Shown here in pieces: positions 45,432 to 55,694 of a stretch of DNA of 64,000 nucleotides. The DNA is from Maritalea porphyrae. Its GTDB lineage: Bacteria > Pseudomonadota > Alphaproteobacteria > Rhizobiales > Devosiaceae. The first letter of the stretch is position 1. Each line of letters starts with the position of its first letter. The stretch is taken from positions 2,506,306 to 2,570,305 of the forward strand of contig NZ_BSNI01000002.1 in NCBI RefSeq assembly GCF_030159895.1. Reading direction: 5' to 3'. The position numbers were made by a program, and so were the translations under genes. The notes under the pieces were generated by a model. That model was not told where the DNA came from, did not search any database, and was given only the letters and a program-made list of their open reading frames with translations.

Positions 45432-47066
45432 ATGGCAAAAAACGCCCGTCTCATATACCGCGTTGTCCACCGCTGGGTGGAACCCCACTTGGCGACTTTT
45501 CGCACCGCTCAACAACCAAAAATCTGGCTGCTATCCATCGGCGCCGGCATCGCTGGCGGCATTGTTGCGATCCTATTCCGATCAATGATTGGCTGGCTAC
45601 AATTCCTATGGATCGGCACAACATCCGAACGCATACTTGATCGCCTGGCCCAATTGCCTTGGTATTTCACCATGGGCGGTCCCATTTTTGGCGGATGTCT
45701 TATTGGCCTGATCATCTATTTCAGACCCAAATCACGCTATGGCGGGGTTGCCGACGTTATTGAAGCGCGCGCCCATGACGGCAAAAAACTCTCGCTAAAA
45801 GAGGCCCTAATTGGCACCGCAATTTCTCTCATCACACTTGGTTTTGGTGGCAGCGCCGGGCGTGAAGGCCCGGTGGTCTATTTTGCGGCGTCTGTATCAA
45901 AGGCCTTGTTTCGCTACTTTGAACTACCGCCTTCTGCCCGCCGCATCATGCTCGGGTGTGGCGTTGCCGCCGCTATTTCCGCCAGTTTTAACGCCCCAAT
46001 CGCTGGAGTGCTGTTTGCGCATGAGGTGATATTAGGGCATTTCGCCATGTCCGCCTTTGTGCCCGTTGTGATTGCATCCGTGATCGCCTCGACCATGTCG
46101 CGCGCGTGGTTTGGCGACAACCCCGCATTCCTGGTTCCAGATTTTCAAATCACCTCCTACTGGGAAATTCCAGCCTTTGCGCTGCTAGGCGTCACTTGTG
46201 CGGTCGTCGCTATCTGTTTCCAATCCTCATTGATTGGCGGGGACTGGATAGCCCGTCACTTCAGAATTAAGGCATTCATCCGCCCCGCAATTGGCGGTTT
46301 ACTTGTGGGCTTTATCGCCCTTGCCTTCCCTCAAATTCTTGGCGTTGGATATGAAGCGACCGACGCTGCATTGACCAACCATTGGTCGTTGCAAACAATG
46401 CTTGCATTGATCATTGCCAAAACAATTGCCACCTCAATTACGCTCGCATCCAGAATGGGTGGCGGCATTTTCTCGCCTTCGCTTTACCTCGGGGCGATGA
46501 CAGGTGGCGCGTTTGGTTTGATGGCGGCAAGCGTTTTTCCAGAACTAGCGTCATCCGAAGCGCTCTACGCGATTATCGGCATGGGCGCAGTTGCGGCGGC
46601 GGTTCTTGGTGCACCAATTTCAACAACTGTGATGATATTCGAGCTGACAGGTGGCTTTGCCTTCTCTATTGCGCTGCTATTTGCGGTATCGATTTCAACG
46701 GGCATAAGCCAAGCCGTAATGGGGCGGTCATTCTTTTATTGGCAGCTCTATACCCGCGGCATCATGCTCGAAGAAGGTCCGCACAAACACTTTGTGAAAT
46801 ATTTCCGTGTGCGCGATTTCATGACCCCGTTTGACAAAGACGGCGACCAGGAACCTTTCGACATTCTTTCTGGCAAGCCCTGGCTGAAATCCAATGACAC
46901 ACTGGAAAATGCCTTGCGTGCCTTTGACGCGACACACAAAGAGTGTCTCCCCGTTATGGAAGGGTCTGGCAAGCGAATGCGACAGGTTGGCTGGGCAACC
47001 CATGTGGCAGCCCTTTCAAGCTTCAACAAGGCCCTAGTCGACCAAAGTCGCGAAGAGCATTTGTAA
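45432..47066 (+). CDS. ClC-family chloride channel/transporter
   Basis: A 544-residue inner-membrane protein. The anion-selectivity motifs are GSAGREGPVVYFAA and GGGIFSPSLYLGAMTGGA, and GAPISTTVMIFELTGGF follows. About 70 C-terminal residues resemble an incomplete CBS domain. The gating glutamate of GREGP is present. It may be a channel or a proton-coupled exchanger and may help with acid or halide stress. The nearest ribosome binding site is GGGGGA about 12 bases upstream. Confidence 0.93.
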   Translation: MAKNARLIYRVVHRWVEPHLATFRTAQQPKIWLLSIGAGIAGGIVAILFRSMIGWLQFLWIGTTSERILDRLAQLPWYFTMGGPIFGGCLIGLIIYFRPKSRYGGVADVIEARAHDGKKLSLKEALIGTAISLITLGFGGSAGREGPVVYFAASVSKALFRYFELPPSARRIMLGCGVAAAISASFNAPIAGVLFAHEVILGHFAMSAFVPVVIASVIASTMSRAWFGDNPAFLVPDFQITSYWEIPAFALLGVTCAVVAICFQSSLIGGDWIARHFRIKAFIRPAIGGLLVGFIALAFPQILGVGYEATDAALTNHWSLQTMLALIIAKTIATSITLASRMGGGIFSPSLYLGAMTGGAFGLMAASVFPELASSEALYAIIGMGAVAAAVLGAPISTTVMIFELTGGFAFSIALLFAVSISTGISQAVMGRSFFYWQLYTRGIMLEEGPHKHFVKYFRVRDFMTPFDKDGDQEPFDILSGKPWLKSNDTLENALRAFDATHKECLPVMEGSGKRMRQVGWATHVAALSSFNKALVDQSREEHL

Positions 47067-47098
47067 CCATAAACTCTTCGCTTCCCCCTGCTAGACAC

Positions 47099-47524
47099 CT
47101 ATTGCGGTAGGGTTGCAGGTGTGTACTGGGCTGCAAACTCAGCGCTTGGCGGGATGGGCTGAATGATATCAATCATCACACCATTCGGGTCCTGAGCAAT
47201 GAAGTGACGCTGGCCAAAATCTTCATCACGAATATCCAACAAAAATGAAATTCCAGCGCTCCGCAGCCGATCATATTCAACGTGAGCATTTGAAACCTCA
47301 AAATTGAGGATCAACCCATTAGTTCGCGCTTCTGCCCCTGCTGGCACGGTTGGATGATCAAATTGCAGCACTGCAATATTGACCAATTCATCTTCTTTTG
47401 ACTGCAAATGCACGTACCAATCACTTTCGAATGTGGGCGTAAAATTGAAGTGATTGCAGTAGAATTCAACTGTCGTTGCGACATTATCGACCATCAAAAC
47501 AGGATAATAAGAACTTGTTTTCAT
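47099..47524 (-). CDS. VOC-family protein
   Basis: A 141-residue glyoxalase-like protein with one VOC domain: [38 protein letters not shown] and the metal motif [18 protein letters not shown]. It may detoxify or bind a small molecule sensed by the TetR regulator encoded divergently. AGAGG lies seven bases before the ATG at 47524; the frame upstream runs over the operator region and is not part of the protein. Confidence 0.87.
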   Translation of the reverse strand: MKTSSYYPVLMVDNVATTVEFYCNHFNFTPTFESDWYVHLQSKEDELVNIAVLQFDHPTVPAGAEARTNGLILNFEVSNAHVEYDRLRSAGISFLLDIRDEDFGQRHFIAQDPNGVMIDIIQPIPPSAEFAAQYTPATLPQ

Positions 47525-47547
47525 CACTTTACCTCTCTGCTCAATTA

Positions 47548-47593
47548 ACATACAGTCTGTATGTATCTTCCATTTAACATACAGGCTGTATGT
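47548..47593. promoter_or_regulatory. Twin palindromic operators between VOC and tetR genes
   Basis: ACATACAGTCTGTATGT (47548-47564) and ACATACAGGCTGTATGT (47577-47593) are perfect inverted repeats around one central base, 29 bp centre to centre. The second ends directly at the ATG of the TetR-type gene. They are the likely binding sites for autoregulation and for repression of the VOC gene. Confidence 0.85.
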
Positions 47594-48181
47594 ATGCAAT
47601 CAAAAATCTACAAATCAAACAAAGACAGAACCCAAGCCACACGCGCTCAATTAATTGCAGCAGCCAGAGAATTGTTTGTTGAAGGCGGATATGCCGACAC
47701 GGGCACGCCAGCGATCGTCAAGAAAGCCAAGGTGACAAGAGGCGCGCTTTATCATCATTTTGTGGACAAAGCGGATCTGCTTACAGCGGTTATTGCTGAA
47801 GAAGCACAGGCAGTAGCTGAGAGCATAATCAGCCATGCTGAAGGGACCTCAGCAATTCAGTCCCTCAAGAACGGTTCTCGAGCTTACATTGAGGCCATGC
47901 AAGTGCCAGGCAGGACGCGCTTACTGCTCGAGATCGGCCCTGCTGTTTTAGGCACGAACCTGATGCGCAAAATTGACGATGGCGCAGCGCATCGAACCCT
48001 TTTAGATGGACTAAAAGCGGCATTTGATGATGACCAAGCAAAATCCAAAGACATTGAAGTGCTAGCAGACCTTTTGTCCGCAGCATTTGATCGCGCCGCG
48101 ATTGCAGTATCAGCGGGTGCGGATGCAGAAATATACGTAAACGCTATGGAGCGATTGATTGAAGGCTCGCTTGCCCGCTAA
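47594..48181 (+). CDS. TetR-family transcriptional regulator
   Basis: A 195-residue regulator. The DNA-binding part is [20 protein letters not shown] then [18 protein letters not shown]. The rest is an all-alpha ligand domain of unknown specificity. The ATG at 47594 follows the second operator directly and has no ribosome binding site, so either the mRNA is leaderless or a start further upstream is used. It is divergent from the VOC gene that it most likely controls. Confidence 0.9.
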   Translation: MQSKIYKSNKDRTQATRAQLIAAARELFVEGGYADTGTPAIVKKAKVTRGALYHHFVDKADLLTAVIAEEAQAVAESIISHAEGTSAIQSLKNGSRAYIEAMQVPGRTRLLLEIGPAVLGTNLMRKIDDGAAHRTLLDGLKAAFDDDQAKSKDIEVLADLLSAAFDRAAIAVSAGADAEIYVNAMERLIEGSLAR

Positions 48182-48250
48182 GGCGCGCAACTGGCTATGT
48201 CAACTTAGTCTCAATAAGAACATGGCTAAATGCAACTGCGAGCACCAAAA

Positions 48251-49228
48251 CTACGCCGCAATTCGCAAAACCACAGAACCAACCTTACGGCCCGTGTCCA
48301 CGTGATTATGGGCAGCAACGACCTCTTCTAATGTGTAGGTGGCATCAATAACGGGCTTCAATCCGCCTTCAATCGTCAACTCCATAAGCTTCTTATACAT
48401 CTTCGCCGACATGACGTCTTTTTCATCATCGCCGGTCAGCAACAATGCGCGCTTGTTGAAGCTGTTTTTGATCATTTCCCAGACGTTTTTGAAAATAACG
48501 ACAAGCAGCTTACCCTCAGGCTTCAGCAAGTGCTCTATCTCGCCGAATGGCGCATTTCCCACATTGTCCATAATGTAGTCGAACTTCTCGCCTGAAGATT
48601 TAAAATCGGCCTTAGTATAATCAATGACCTTGTCTGCACCCAGCGATGTAACCAGCTCGGCATTTTTGCCGCTACACACACCCGTTACATTGGCGCCGAT
48701 TTGCTTGGCAAGGGGAACTGCCGCCACCCCAACCGCGCCAGAAGCGCCGTTGATCAGAATACGGTCGCCTTTTTTTAGACCCGCCGCATCGAAATAGGCC
48801 TTCGCCGTTGCCCCGCCAAACAACACCGAAACCGCCTCTTCATGGCTTAAGCTGTCAGGTTTTGCGGCAATCGCACCGCTGGCATCTAGACAAACATATT
48901 CTGCGTGACACCCAAACTTGAACCCAGACGAGCCCACGACCTCATCGCCTACGCTAAATCCAGTTACACCTTCGCCAACTTGCTCGATAACGCCAGAAAG
49001 CTGCAAACCAAGCACCGGGTGTTTGGGTTTAAAGGGGCCCATGGCCAATCGCGTTGGAAATGATAGACCGCCCGGAACGCGCAATGCCCGAACGCGCACA
49101 TCGGCAATGTCCACCGTTGATGCAATCACCTTGACGAGAATTTCGCCCGCTTTCGGGGTCGGCTTGTCAACTTGTTCGATTTTTACATTTTCGGCCGGAC
49201 CGAACTCGCGGTAAACAGCAGCTTTCAT
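48251..49228 (-). CDS. Zinc-independent MDR oxidoreductase (quinone reductase-like)
   Basis: A 325-residue NAD(P)-dependent medium-chain oxidoreductase. AGEILVKVIASTVDIADVRV opens the catalytic domain and ILINGASGAVGVAAVPLAKQ is the nucleotide-binding loop. The structural zinc cysteines are absent, which fits the quinone oxidoreductase side of the family. The substrate is unknown. AGGGA lies ten bases before the ATG at 49228. It converges with the tetR-type gene and may belong to the same stress response, but no shared operator was seen. Confidence 0.9.
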   Translation of the reverse strand: MKAAVYREFGPAENVKIEQVDKPTPKAGEILVKVIASTVDIADVRVRALRVPGGLSFPTRLAMGPFKPKHPVLGLQLSGVIEQVGEGVTGFSVGDEVVGSSGFKFGCHAEYVCLDASGAIAAKPDSLSHEEAVSVLFGGATAKAYFDAAGLKKGDRILINGASGAVGVAAVPLAKQIGANVTGVCSGKNAELVTSLGADKVIDYTKADFKSSGEKFDYIMDNVGNAPFGEIEHLLKPEGKLLVVIFKNVWEMIKNSFNKRALLLTGDDEKDVMSAKMYKKLMELTIEGGLKPVIDATYTLEEVVAAHNHVDTGRKVGSVVLRIAA

Positions 49229-49315
49229 AATGATTGTTCCCTTATTGGTGTTCACAACACATGGGAAGCACCAAGCCAATGTCAAGCGTTTCAAGCAATT
49301 GTCTGCTCCAATCCG

Positions 49316-49828
49316 CTAGAGCACCTTTGCAAACTCTTCGCGCAATAACCGCGCCCGTGCGCGCATTGAAGCTGCTTTGTCATCTTGTGCGTGTTGCAAA
49401 AGCGTCTGAATTGAAGACCCATCACCATTTGCCTTAGCGGTACGGCAACGGGCGTCTAGAGCCCAAACGCGCAGCAAAGTCTTCTTGTCAGCGCAATATT
49501 CAGCAACGAGTTTGCTGAGCTTATCAGTGGTCAAAAGATCGTTCGGCATATATTTAACGGTTTGCAACAAGTGCAAGCGCGGCTCCCAATAGGTGAATTG
49601 CGGTGCCGCCAAAATCAGTTTTTCAAGAACCTCTGGATAGATCGCTTGCCCCCTTTCGGCAGCGTTTTTTACGAGCCAAGTTGAGGCCGATTGGTGCATA
49701 CGATCATCTGAATCAAAAAAACTCAAAATCTCGCGCCAATCATCTCGAGAGAGTTCATTGCTCAGCGCATGTTTCAATTCATCAACATGCGTTCCATCAA
49801 ATCGCAAAATGGCTTCAACAAGCGACAT
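49316..49828 (-). CDS. Helical-repeat protein, function unknown
   Basis: A 170-residue all-alpha protein made of repeated helix pairs, similar in pattern to HEAT repeats (for example LEKLILAAPQFTYWEPRLHL). I do not recognise a family. No signal peptide or membrane segment is seen, so it is likely cytoplasmic, perhaps a binding scaffold. The ATG has only a weak ribosome binding site. It sits 87 bases from the MDR oxidoreductase start on the same strand. Confidence 0.65.
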   Translation of the reverse strand: MSLVEAILRFDGTHVDELKHALSNELSRDDWREILSFFDSDDRMHQSASTWLVKNAAERGQAIYPEVLEKLILAAPQFTYWEPRLHLLQTVKYMPNDLLTTDKLSKLVAEYCADKKTLLRVWALDARCRTAKANGDGSSIQTLLQHAQDDKAASMRARARLLREEFAKVL

Positions 49829-49893
49829 TTATCCCCCAAACTTCAAACATCAAACTTTGTCCTCCAAAATGGGTAGAACTTGAATGATGCTCG

Positions 49894-49925
49894 AAAAAGC
49901 GCCCGAACAAAACTGCCCGGACGCT
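49894..49925 (-). terminator. Intrinsic terminator of the phytase-like gene
   Basis: On the minus strand an AGCGTCCG/CGGGCGCT stem with one G-T pair is followed by five T residues, about 30 bases after the stop codon of the 49953-52142 gene. Confidence 0.78.
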
Positions 49926-49952
49926 TTAGTGTTTATGAGATATTGCTAGATG

Positions 49953-52142
49953 CTAAAGCTTGCCAATCGAGAAGAACAACGTCTCCCCTGAGTGATCGTC
50001 AACCCCGTCATTGTCGGTAACGGCGAATCCTTCACCAGCGGCGTCAATTGCAAAGCCTTCAATTTTGTCCTGAACGTAACCGTTCAGCGATTGAAGGTCA
50101 GGAATGAAATCACGCACCTCTTCTTTGGCAACAATTGGCAAATCGGAACCAAGTGGGGCAGCTTGCATATCATCAAGTTTTACGCGGTAGAGCTTTTTGA
50201 CTTTCGCATTTTCAGCGATCTGATTGTCACGCTCAATGATATAAACGTATTCGCCATATGTCGTAATCTCAGAAAGGCCAACCCAGCCATTTGCTGTCTC
50301 ATCAAGCGGGTAACGCACTGCACCCCATTCGCCAGTTGAAGGTTGGTAAGAAACCAGTTTCACCTGCCCTTTTGGGTCGTCCTGCCATTCCCGCTGGATG
50401 GCAATCCAAAGCACCATATCATCGCCTTCACCGACACTTGTGATGCCTTCGGCAGCGAAGCGTTTTTCTACAGCAAGCAATTCAGCTGGGAATGGCACTT
50501 CTTGCTTGATCTCGCCCTTTGCATTCACATTGTAAATCGCATGTGGTGTCAAACGATCAGCACGGCCCTCAGAGGCGAGCCAATAACCGCCTTTGCCATC
50601 CAAGGTGATGCCTTCAAGGTCTAGCTTTTGCGCAGGTGCACCATCACGCGTCACCCCAATACGCTTTGTGATTTTGGCGGGCATGCTCGTTGCATCAATC
50701 TCATAGATTGAAGGTTGCGCCCGCAGGAAGCTGTCGTTCACCGCGTAAAGCTTTCCAGGCACTTCGGCGTCAGCTACAAGCCCTGACAGAGCAACCCAAC
50801 CAATTGGGCGATGGTCGTCAGCCATTTCAGACATGATTTGCGGGTAAGCAGCTGGTGCGTCTTGCAATTCATAAATCATGACATGTGAACGTACGCCGCC
50901 ATCTTCGACCAATTCCGCTTCGTTTGCAGACACAAACAGATTGCGCGAGGGAATTGTCAGCGCGCCTTCTGGTGCAATCCCGGATGGTAGCAACTGCACA
51001 AATTCAGGGTCAGCACCGGTGTCTTTGTAGACGCCGACCAACGATGCACGCTCCAGCAACACGAAGAAGTATGTGTCATCGCCAAAGGTACCTGTTGCCA
51101 AGCCCTCAGGTTCCACACCCTTATTGCCAGAGCGTTTTTCCGGGTAGTGACCAGCGCGCGCGGCCAAGATTTCCAAAGATGTGCCCGATTCAAACTCAAC
51201 TGAACCATCTTTGTGGTAGATGGTGAACCCGCGAGAACCGCCGTTAAAGTCGCCCTCATTAGCGCCAATAAAGCGATTATCATCCAACCACTTCACCGCA
51301 TCGGGTTCGCGCAAACGTTCAGTTTGGCTACCGTCAAATGTGAATGCGCGTTCTTCTTCAACATCGATGTAAGAAAGATCAACTGCACCAGCTGAAAAAT
51401 GAGATTTCACTTCGCCAGTTACACCGTCGATAATGGCATAATGGTTGTTTTCCTGCATTGAAACAACGATCTCATTCAGCGCATTGAAATCAACAAACTC
51501 TGGCTCTGGATCAGAACCACCAATCTCAGCCAGACCTGTCAATTCAACCTGCTTTTTGCTTTCACAATCAACAACGCCGTTCGCAACACTGAAGATCGTC
51601 ACAAAGCCGGCTGGCAATTGAGGCAACTCGCCATCGTTCAAATCCTCGTCGCGCTCATTCTCAATTGCAATTGCGACCAGTGAATCGTCGTGTGAAACCG
51701 CAACGCTGTCAGGCTGACCGCCAAGATCGCACTTGGCGACTACCTCTTTTGAGGCGATATCAATCACTGCCAAATGCCCAGAGGGTGCCACATTGCTCTC
51801 AGAGGTGTTCACACCAACAAAGGCGCTATTGCCAACAATCGAAACCGATGTTGGCTCGCCAGTCAGCGTCAAAAAGCCTGCCGCCTTTGGCGCTTTGGGG
51901 TCCGCAATATCGATGAAGCCGATACCACCCAATGGACTGTCTGAGTAAATCAACGTCATACCGTCTTCTGTGGCCGCAATGATTTCTGAGGATGATTCGC
52001 TGTTGGCATCTATGCTCGCTGGAATATTGCTGGCAACGGGGAAGCTGGCGATCCGGTTAAAGTGGGGCGCAGCGGCTGCATTTAGGGCGGTCAAGCTGAT
52101 CGCACCAAATGCAAAAGCGCCAAGGATATGTTGGAATTTCAT
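49953..52142 (-). CDS. Exported esterase-like phytase family protein
   Basis: A 729-residue secreted protein with a signal peptide (HILGAFAFGAISLTALNAAA). The N-terminal half resembles a beta-propeller (choice-of-anchor type) with VAVSHDDSLVAIAIENERDE and DDNRFIGANEGDFNGGSRG. The C-terminal half matches the esterase-like phytase domain: LEGITLDGKGGYWLASEGR and IEGFAIDAAGEGFAVTDNDG. A phosphatase or phytase-like role in acquiring phosphate is possible; the active site is not established. AAGGA precedes the ATG at 52142. Confidence 0.85.
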   Translation of the reverse strand: MKFQHILGAFAFGAISLTALNAAAAPHFNRIASFPVASNIPASIDANSESSSEIIAATEDGMTLIYSDSPLGGIGFIDIADPKAPKAAGFLTLTGEPTSVSIVGNSAFVGVNTSESNVAPSGHLAVIDIASKEVVAKCDLGGQPDSVAVSHDDSLVAIAIENERDEDLNDGELPQLPAGFVTIFSVANGVVDCESKKQVELTGLAEIGGSDPEPEFVDFNALNEIVVSMQENNHYAIIDGVTGEVKSHFSAGAVDLSYIDVEEERAFTFDGSQTERLREPDAVKWLDDNRFIGANEGDFNGGSRGFTIYHKDGSVEFESGTSLEILAARAGHYPEKRSGNKGVEPEGLATGTFGDDTYFFVLLERASLVGVYKDTGADPEFVQLLPSGIAPEGALTIPSRNLFVSANEAELVEDGGVRSHVMIYELQDAPAAYPQIMSEMADDHRPIGWVALSGLVADAEVPGKLYAVNDSFLRAQPSIYEIDATSMPAKITKRIGVTRDGAPAQKLDLEGITLDGKGGYWLASEGRADRLTPHAIYNVNAKGEIKQEVPFPAELLAVEKRFAAEGITSVGEGDDMVLWIAIQREWQDDPKGQVKLVSYQPSTGEWGAVRYPLDETANGWVGLSEITTYGEYVYIIERDNQIAENAKVKKLYRVKLDDMQAAPLGSDLPIVAKEEVRDFIPDLQSLNGYVQDKIEGFAIDAAGEGFAVTDNDGVDDHSGETLFFSIGKL

Positions 52143-52289
52143 GTTGTACGGTTCCTTGATTGTGAGATAAACCGCTGTTGGGGATATTCCGGCCATGCAA
52201 CAATGAGATGACAATTCTAAGTTGACCGCTGCATATACAAATATTGGCAACTGACCTATAAAGAACAAAACGAGATTCGAGCGCGTTCT

Positions 52290-54623
52290 ATGACTGCAAG
52301 GCCGGGCAAAGCCCCCAGTTCACAACCTGGACCAATTACGTCGCAATTTGGCGGCGGCGCACCGCGCTATCTAGATGGCCTAAATCCCGAGCAACAAGAC
52401 GCGATTGAAAGCATTGAGGGACCGCTTTTGGTGCTTGCTGGTGCAGGCACCGGAAAGACCCGTGTTCTGACCACCCGCATCGCGCACATCCTGGCCACCC
52501 GCCGCGCCCGTGGCCATGAAATTTTGGCCGTGACCTTCACCAACAAAGCGGCCCGCGAAATGAAAGAGCGGATTTCCAAATTTGTTGGCGGTTCTGTTGA
52601 AGGCATGCCTTGGCTTGGCACATTCCACTCGATTGGCGCAAAGATTTTGCGTCGTCACGCCGAGCTCGTGGGATTGAAATCCGATTTCACCATTCTTGAT
52701 ACTGACGACCAAATCCGTCTGCTCAAGCAATTGCTGCGAGCGGAAAATATCGACGAAAAGCGTTGGCCTGCACGTCAGCTTGCGCACATGATTGATGGTT
52801 GGAAAAATAAGGGCCTACAGCCTAAGCAGCTCGATGCATCAGACGCAGGTGTTTTTGCAGATGGCAAAGGCGCAAAGCTTTACGCCGCCTATCAGGCGCG
52901 GCTGAAAACTCTTAATGCGGCCGACTTTGGCGACTTGTTGCTCGAATGCATTCGCCTTCTTAAAGACAACCCGACCGTGCTCGAAGAATTTCACCGACGC
53001 TTCAAATACATGCTGGTGGACGAATACCAAGATACGAACGTGGCGCAATATTTGTGGCTACGATTGTTGGCGCAAGGCAATTCCAATGTCTGCGTTGTTG
53101 GCGACGATGACCAATCCATCTACGGGTGGCGCGGTGCTGAGGTCGACAATATCCTTCGTTTCGAAAAAGACTTTCCAGGCGCAAAAGTGATCCGATTGGA
53201 ACGCAATTATCGCTCCACTTCAAAGATTTTGCGCGCTGCGTCTCACCTTATTTCACACAATGAAGACCGTCTGGGTAAAACCCTTCAAACCGATGTGGGC
53301 GAAGAAGGTGATCCGGTCACTGTTACTTCGGTTTGGGATTCAGAAGAAGAAGCCCGCCATATTGGTGAAGAGATCGAGCAATTTCAACGTCAAGGCCATA
53401 CGCTCAATTCAATTGCCATTTTGGTGCGCGCTTCATTCCAAATGCGCGAATTTGAAGAACGTTTTATCAAACTTGGCCTAAACTATCGCGTCATTGGTGG
53501 CCCACGCTTTTATGAACGCAAAGAAATTCGCGACGCTCTCGCCTATTTGCGCGCCACAACGCAACAAGCTGACGATTTGGCGTTCGAACGCATTGTCAAT
53601 GTGCCCAAACGCGGACTAGGCGACGCAACTATTCGCCTTCTGCATGACGCGGCTCGTGCCGCCAATGTGCCGCTTATTCAAGCCACCCGCGATCTTATTG
53701 AAACCGACGAGTTAAAGCCAAAACAGCGCTCAACCCTGCGCTTTTTGATCAGCCAATTCGACGATTGGGCCAACCGTTTGCAAAACATGCCGCACGCCGA
53801 AGTCGCCGAAGCAATATTGGACGAGAGCGGCTACACACAGATGTGGCAAAACGATCGCTCTGCCGACGCGCCGGGCCGTTTGGAGAACCTCAAAGAACTT
53901 GTTCGCTCAATGGAAGAGTTTGAAACGCTTGGCGGATTCTTAGAGCACGTTTCCCTCGTCATGGAGCGCGACAGCGGCGATGGTGCCGAAGACGCGGTGT
54001 CCATCATGACTTTGCACGCGGCAAAAGGACTTGAGTTCGATACGGTCTTCCTTCCCGGTTGGGAAGAAGGATTGTTCCCCCACCAACGCTCGCTTGATGA
54101 AAGCGGTCGCATCGGTTTGGAAGAAGAACGTCGCCTCGCCTATGTGGGCATCACCCGCGCCAAAAAACGCGCCAAACTTACCGTCGCACAAAACCGCCGT
54201 ATCCACGGCCTTTGGCAGTCGTGTATTCCCTCGCGTTTTCTAGATGAATTGCCGGCTGACGCTGTGGAAGTAAAAGACACAGGCTCAAGCTATGGCGGTT
54301 ACAATTATGGCGGACGTAATGCCGCGTCCAAATTCGACACGCGAGACCCGTTTGATAGTGTTTATGAAACCCCTGGGTGGCAGCGCGCGCAAAAACAAAA
54401 CAAAGCACGGGCTCACGACCGAGGCCCCACGATTGAAGGCGAATTGGTTGTCCGGTCTGGCAGCATAAACACCTCATCATCTTCATTCAAACAAGGCGAC
54501 AAAGCATTGCACCTTAAGTTTGGTGAAGGCATTGTGGCCAGCGTTGATGGCAACAAGCTGACCATTGACTTCCCATCCGTTGGGCGCAAAAAAGTGCTCG
54601 AGAGCTTTATTAAACGCCCATAA
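52290..54623 (+). CDS. UvrD/PcrA-type DNA helicase
   Basis: A 777-residue superfamily 1A 3'-5' helicase for DNA repair and clearing of stalled forks. Walker A is AGAGTGKT (50-57), the DExx box is VDEYQDTN and motif III QSIYGWRGAE. Motif VI contains RRLAYVGITRAKKR. The C terminus holds a Tudor-like domain with KFGEGIVASVDGNKLTIDFP, which in PcrA/UvrD binds RNA polymerase. It may be called uvrD or pcrA; the symbol is left open. The prmA gene follows 12 bases later. Confidence 0.94.
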   Translation: MTARPGKAPSSQPGPITSQFGGGAPRYLDGLNPEQQDAIESIEGPLLVLAGAGTGKTRVLTTRIAHILATRRARGHEILAVTFTNKAAREMKERISKFVGGSVEGMPWLGTFHSIGAKILRRHAELVGLKSDFTILDTDDQIRLLKQLLRAENIDEKRWPARQLAHMIDGWKNKGLQPKQLDASDAGVFADGKGAKLYAAYQARLKTLNAADFGDLLLECIRLLKDNPTVLEEFHRRFKYMLVDEYQDTNVAQYLWLRLLAQGNSNVCVVGDDDQSIYGWRGAEVDNILRFEKDFPGAKVIRLERNYRSTSKILRAASHLISHNEDRLGKTLQTDVGEEGDPVTVTSVWDSEEEARHIGEEIEQFQRQGHTLNSIAILVRASFQMREFEERFIKLGLNYRVIGGPRFYERKEIRDALAYLRATTQQADDLAFERIVNVPKRGLGDATIRLLHDAARAANVPLIQATRDLIETDELKPKQRSTLRFLISQFDDWANRLQNMPHAEVAEAILDESGYTQMWQNDRSADAPGRLENLKELVRSMEEFETLGGFLEHVSLVMERDSGDGAEDAVSIMTLHAAKGLEFDTVFLPGWEEGLFPHQRSLDESGRIGLEEERRLAYVGITRAKKRAKLTVAQNRRIHGLWQSCIPSRFLDELPADAVEVKDTGSSYGGYNYGGRNAASKFDTRDPFDSVYETPGWQRAQKQNKARAHDRGPTIEGELVVRSGSINTSSSSFKQGDKALHLKFGEGIVASVDGNKLTIDFPSVGRKKVLESFIKRP

Positions 54624-54635
54624 AGGCAGCACCCA

Positions 54636-55505
54636 ATGACCCTTGAACAAATCTTTGTCCCGATGTCCAAACAAGACGCATTTGCCCTGGCCGACGCGGT
54701 AATGGAAGAGTTTGGCTTGGCGCTTTCCGCCTCAGCCTTTGAAAATGAGAATGGCGACTGGGTGTTTGAAGCAACGTGCGATCAAAAGCCTGACGTTGAG
54801 CGCTTCAACGAACTGGCGCAACGTGTTTTGAACGGCAAAGTTGAATTCACCATCGGGCAAGTGCCAGATAAAGACTGGGTCGCCCACTCACTTGAAGGGC
54901 TGTCGGCAATCGACACAGGTGAATTCTTTGTGCATGGAAGCCACGAAGAAACACCTATTCCTGATGACAAGATCGCCATCAAAATAGATGCGGGCCAAGC
55001 CTTTGGCACCGGCCACCACGAAACCACTACGGGTTGTTTAGAAGCCGTATCTATCGTGGCCAATTCTGACCTCGCACCAAAAAAGATTCTTGATTTGGGA
55101 ACTGGCACCGGCATTTTGGCAATTGCTGCCGCAAAACGGTTAGATCAGAATGTGCTGGCGACAGACATTGATGCCAAGGCAATTGAGGTGACGGCTGAAA
55201 ACACCGAAATCAATGGCGTTGCTGACAAAATAGAAACCGCGGTCGCCACTGGCATGGATCATGAAATCTTTGCACAACGCGGACCCTTTGATTTGGTTTT
55301 GGCCAATATTTTGGCCGGGCCACTGGTAGAGTTGGCACCTGATATTGCCAAACACACCCATGAAGGCAGTGTGGTTGTGCTAGCCGGGCTTTTGAACCGT
55401 CAGGCTGACGGCGTGATTGAAGCCTATGCCAAAAACAAAATCGCCCTTCTCGAACGTGTCGAAAAGGGCGATTGGACAATCCTAAGATTGCAACGTGAGG
55501 CGTAA
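54636..55505 (+). CDS. prmA: Ribosomal protein L11 methyltransferase
   Basis: A 289-residue enzyme that methylates ribosomal protein L11 using S-adenosylmethionine. The cofactor motif is ILDLGTGTGILAIAAAKR and the catalytic part DLVLANILAGPLVELAP; DAGQAFGTGHHETTTGCLE is the family signature. Its start is 12 bases after the helicase stop, so the two form an operon. The stop is three bases from the end of the first of three small convergent genes. Confidence 0.95.
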   Translation: MTLEQIFVPMSKQDAFALADAVMEEFGLALSASAFENENGDWVFEATCDQKPDVERFNELAQRVLNGKVEFTIGQVPDKDWVAHSLEGLSAIDTGEFFVHGSHEETPIPDDKIAIKIDAGQAFGTGHHETTTGCLEAVSIVANSDLAPKKILDLGTGTGILAIAAAKRLDQNVLATDIDAKAIEVTAENTEINGVADKIETAVATGMDHEIFAQRGPFDLVLANILAGPLVELAPDIAKHTHEGSVVVLAGLLNRQADGVIEAYAKNKIALLERVEKGDWTILRLQREA

Positions 55506-55508
55506 ACC

Positions 55509-55655
55509 TTAGAAGCTGTTGCGTGAACGCTCTTCGTTCAACAAATTGCGGTAGCCATGTGTTTCCACAAAGCGAGCAACTTCGCGCTCAGCGTGCTTAG
55601 AACGTGATGTTACGATTGCGTCCATTACGTTGCGGAAGAAACCAGATTTAGCCAT
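55509..55655 (-). CDS. Small basic paralog A (48 aa), function unknown
   Basis: An open frame of 48 codons with AGGA eight bases before its ATG. It encodes MAKSGFFRNVMDAIVTSRSK, continuing with HAEREVARFVETHG. It shares the core FFRNV-DA-V-SRSKHAER-VA-F with the next gene. An amphipathic helix is likely. I do not know the family; it is too short for most gene callers. It is the nearest of three copies to prmA, which it converges on. Confidence 0.8.
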   Translation of the reverse strand: MAKSGFFRNVMDAIVTSRSKHAEREVARFVETHGYRNLLNEERSRNSF

Positions 55656-55694
55656 TTTGTGCATCCTAAAAAAGTGTGGCGATTACGCCAAAAA

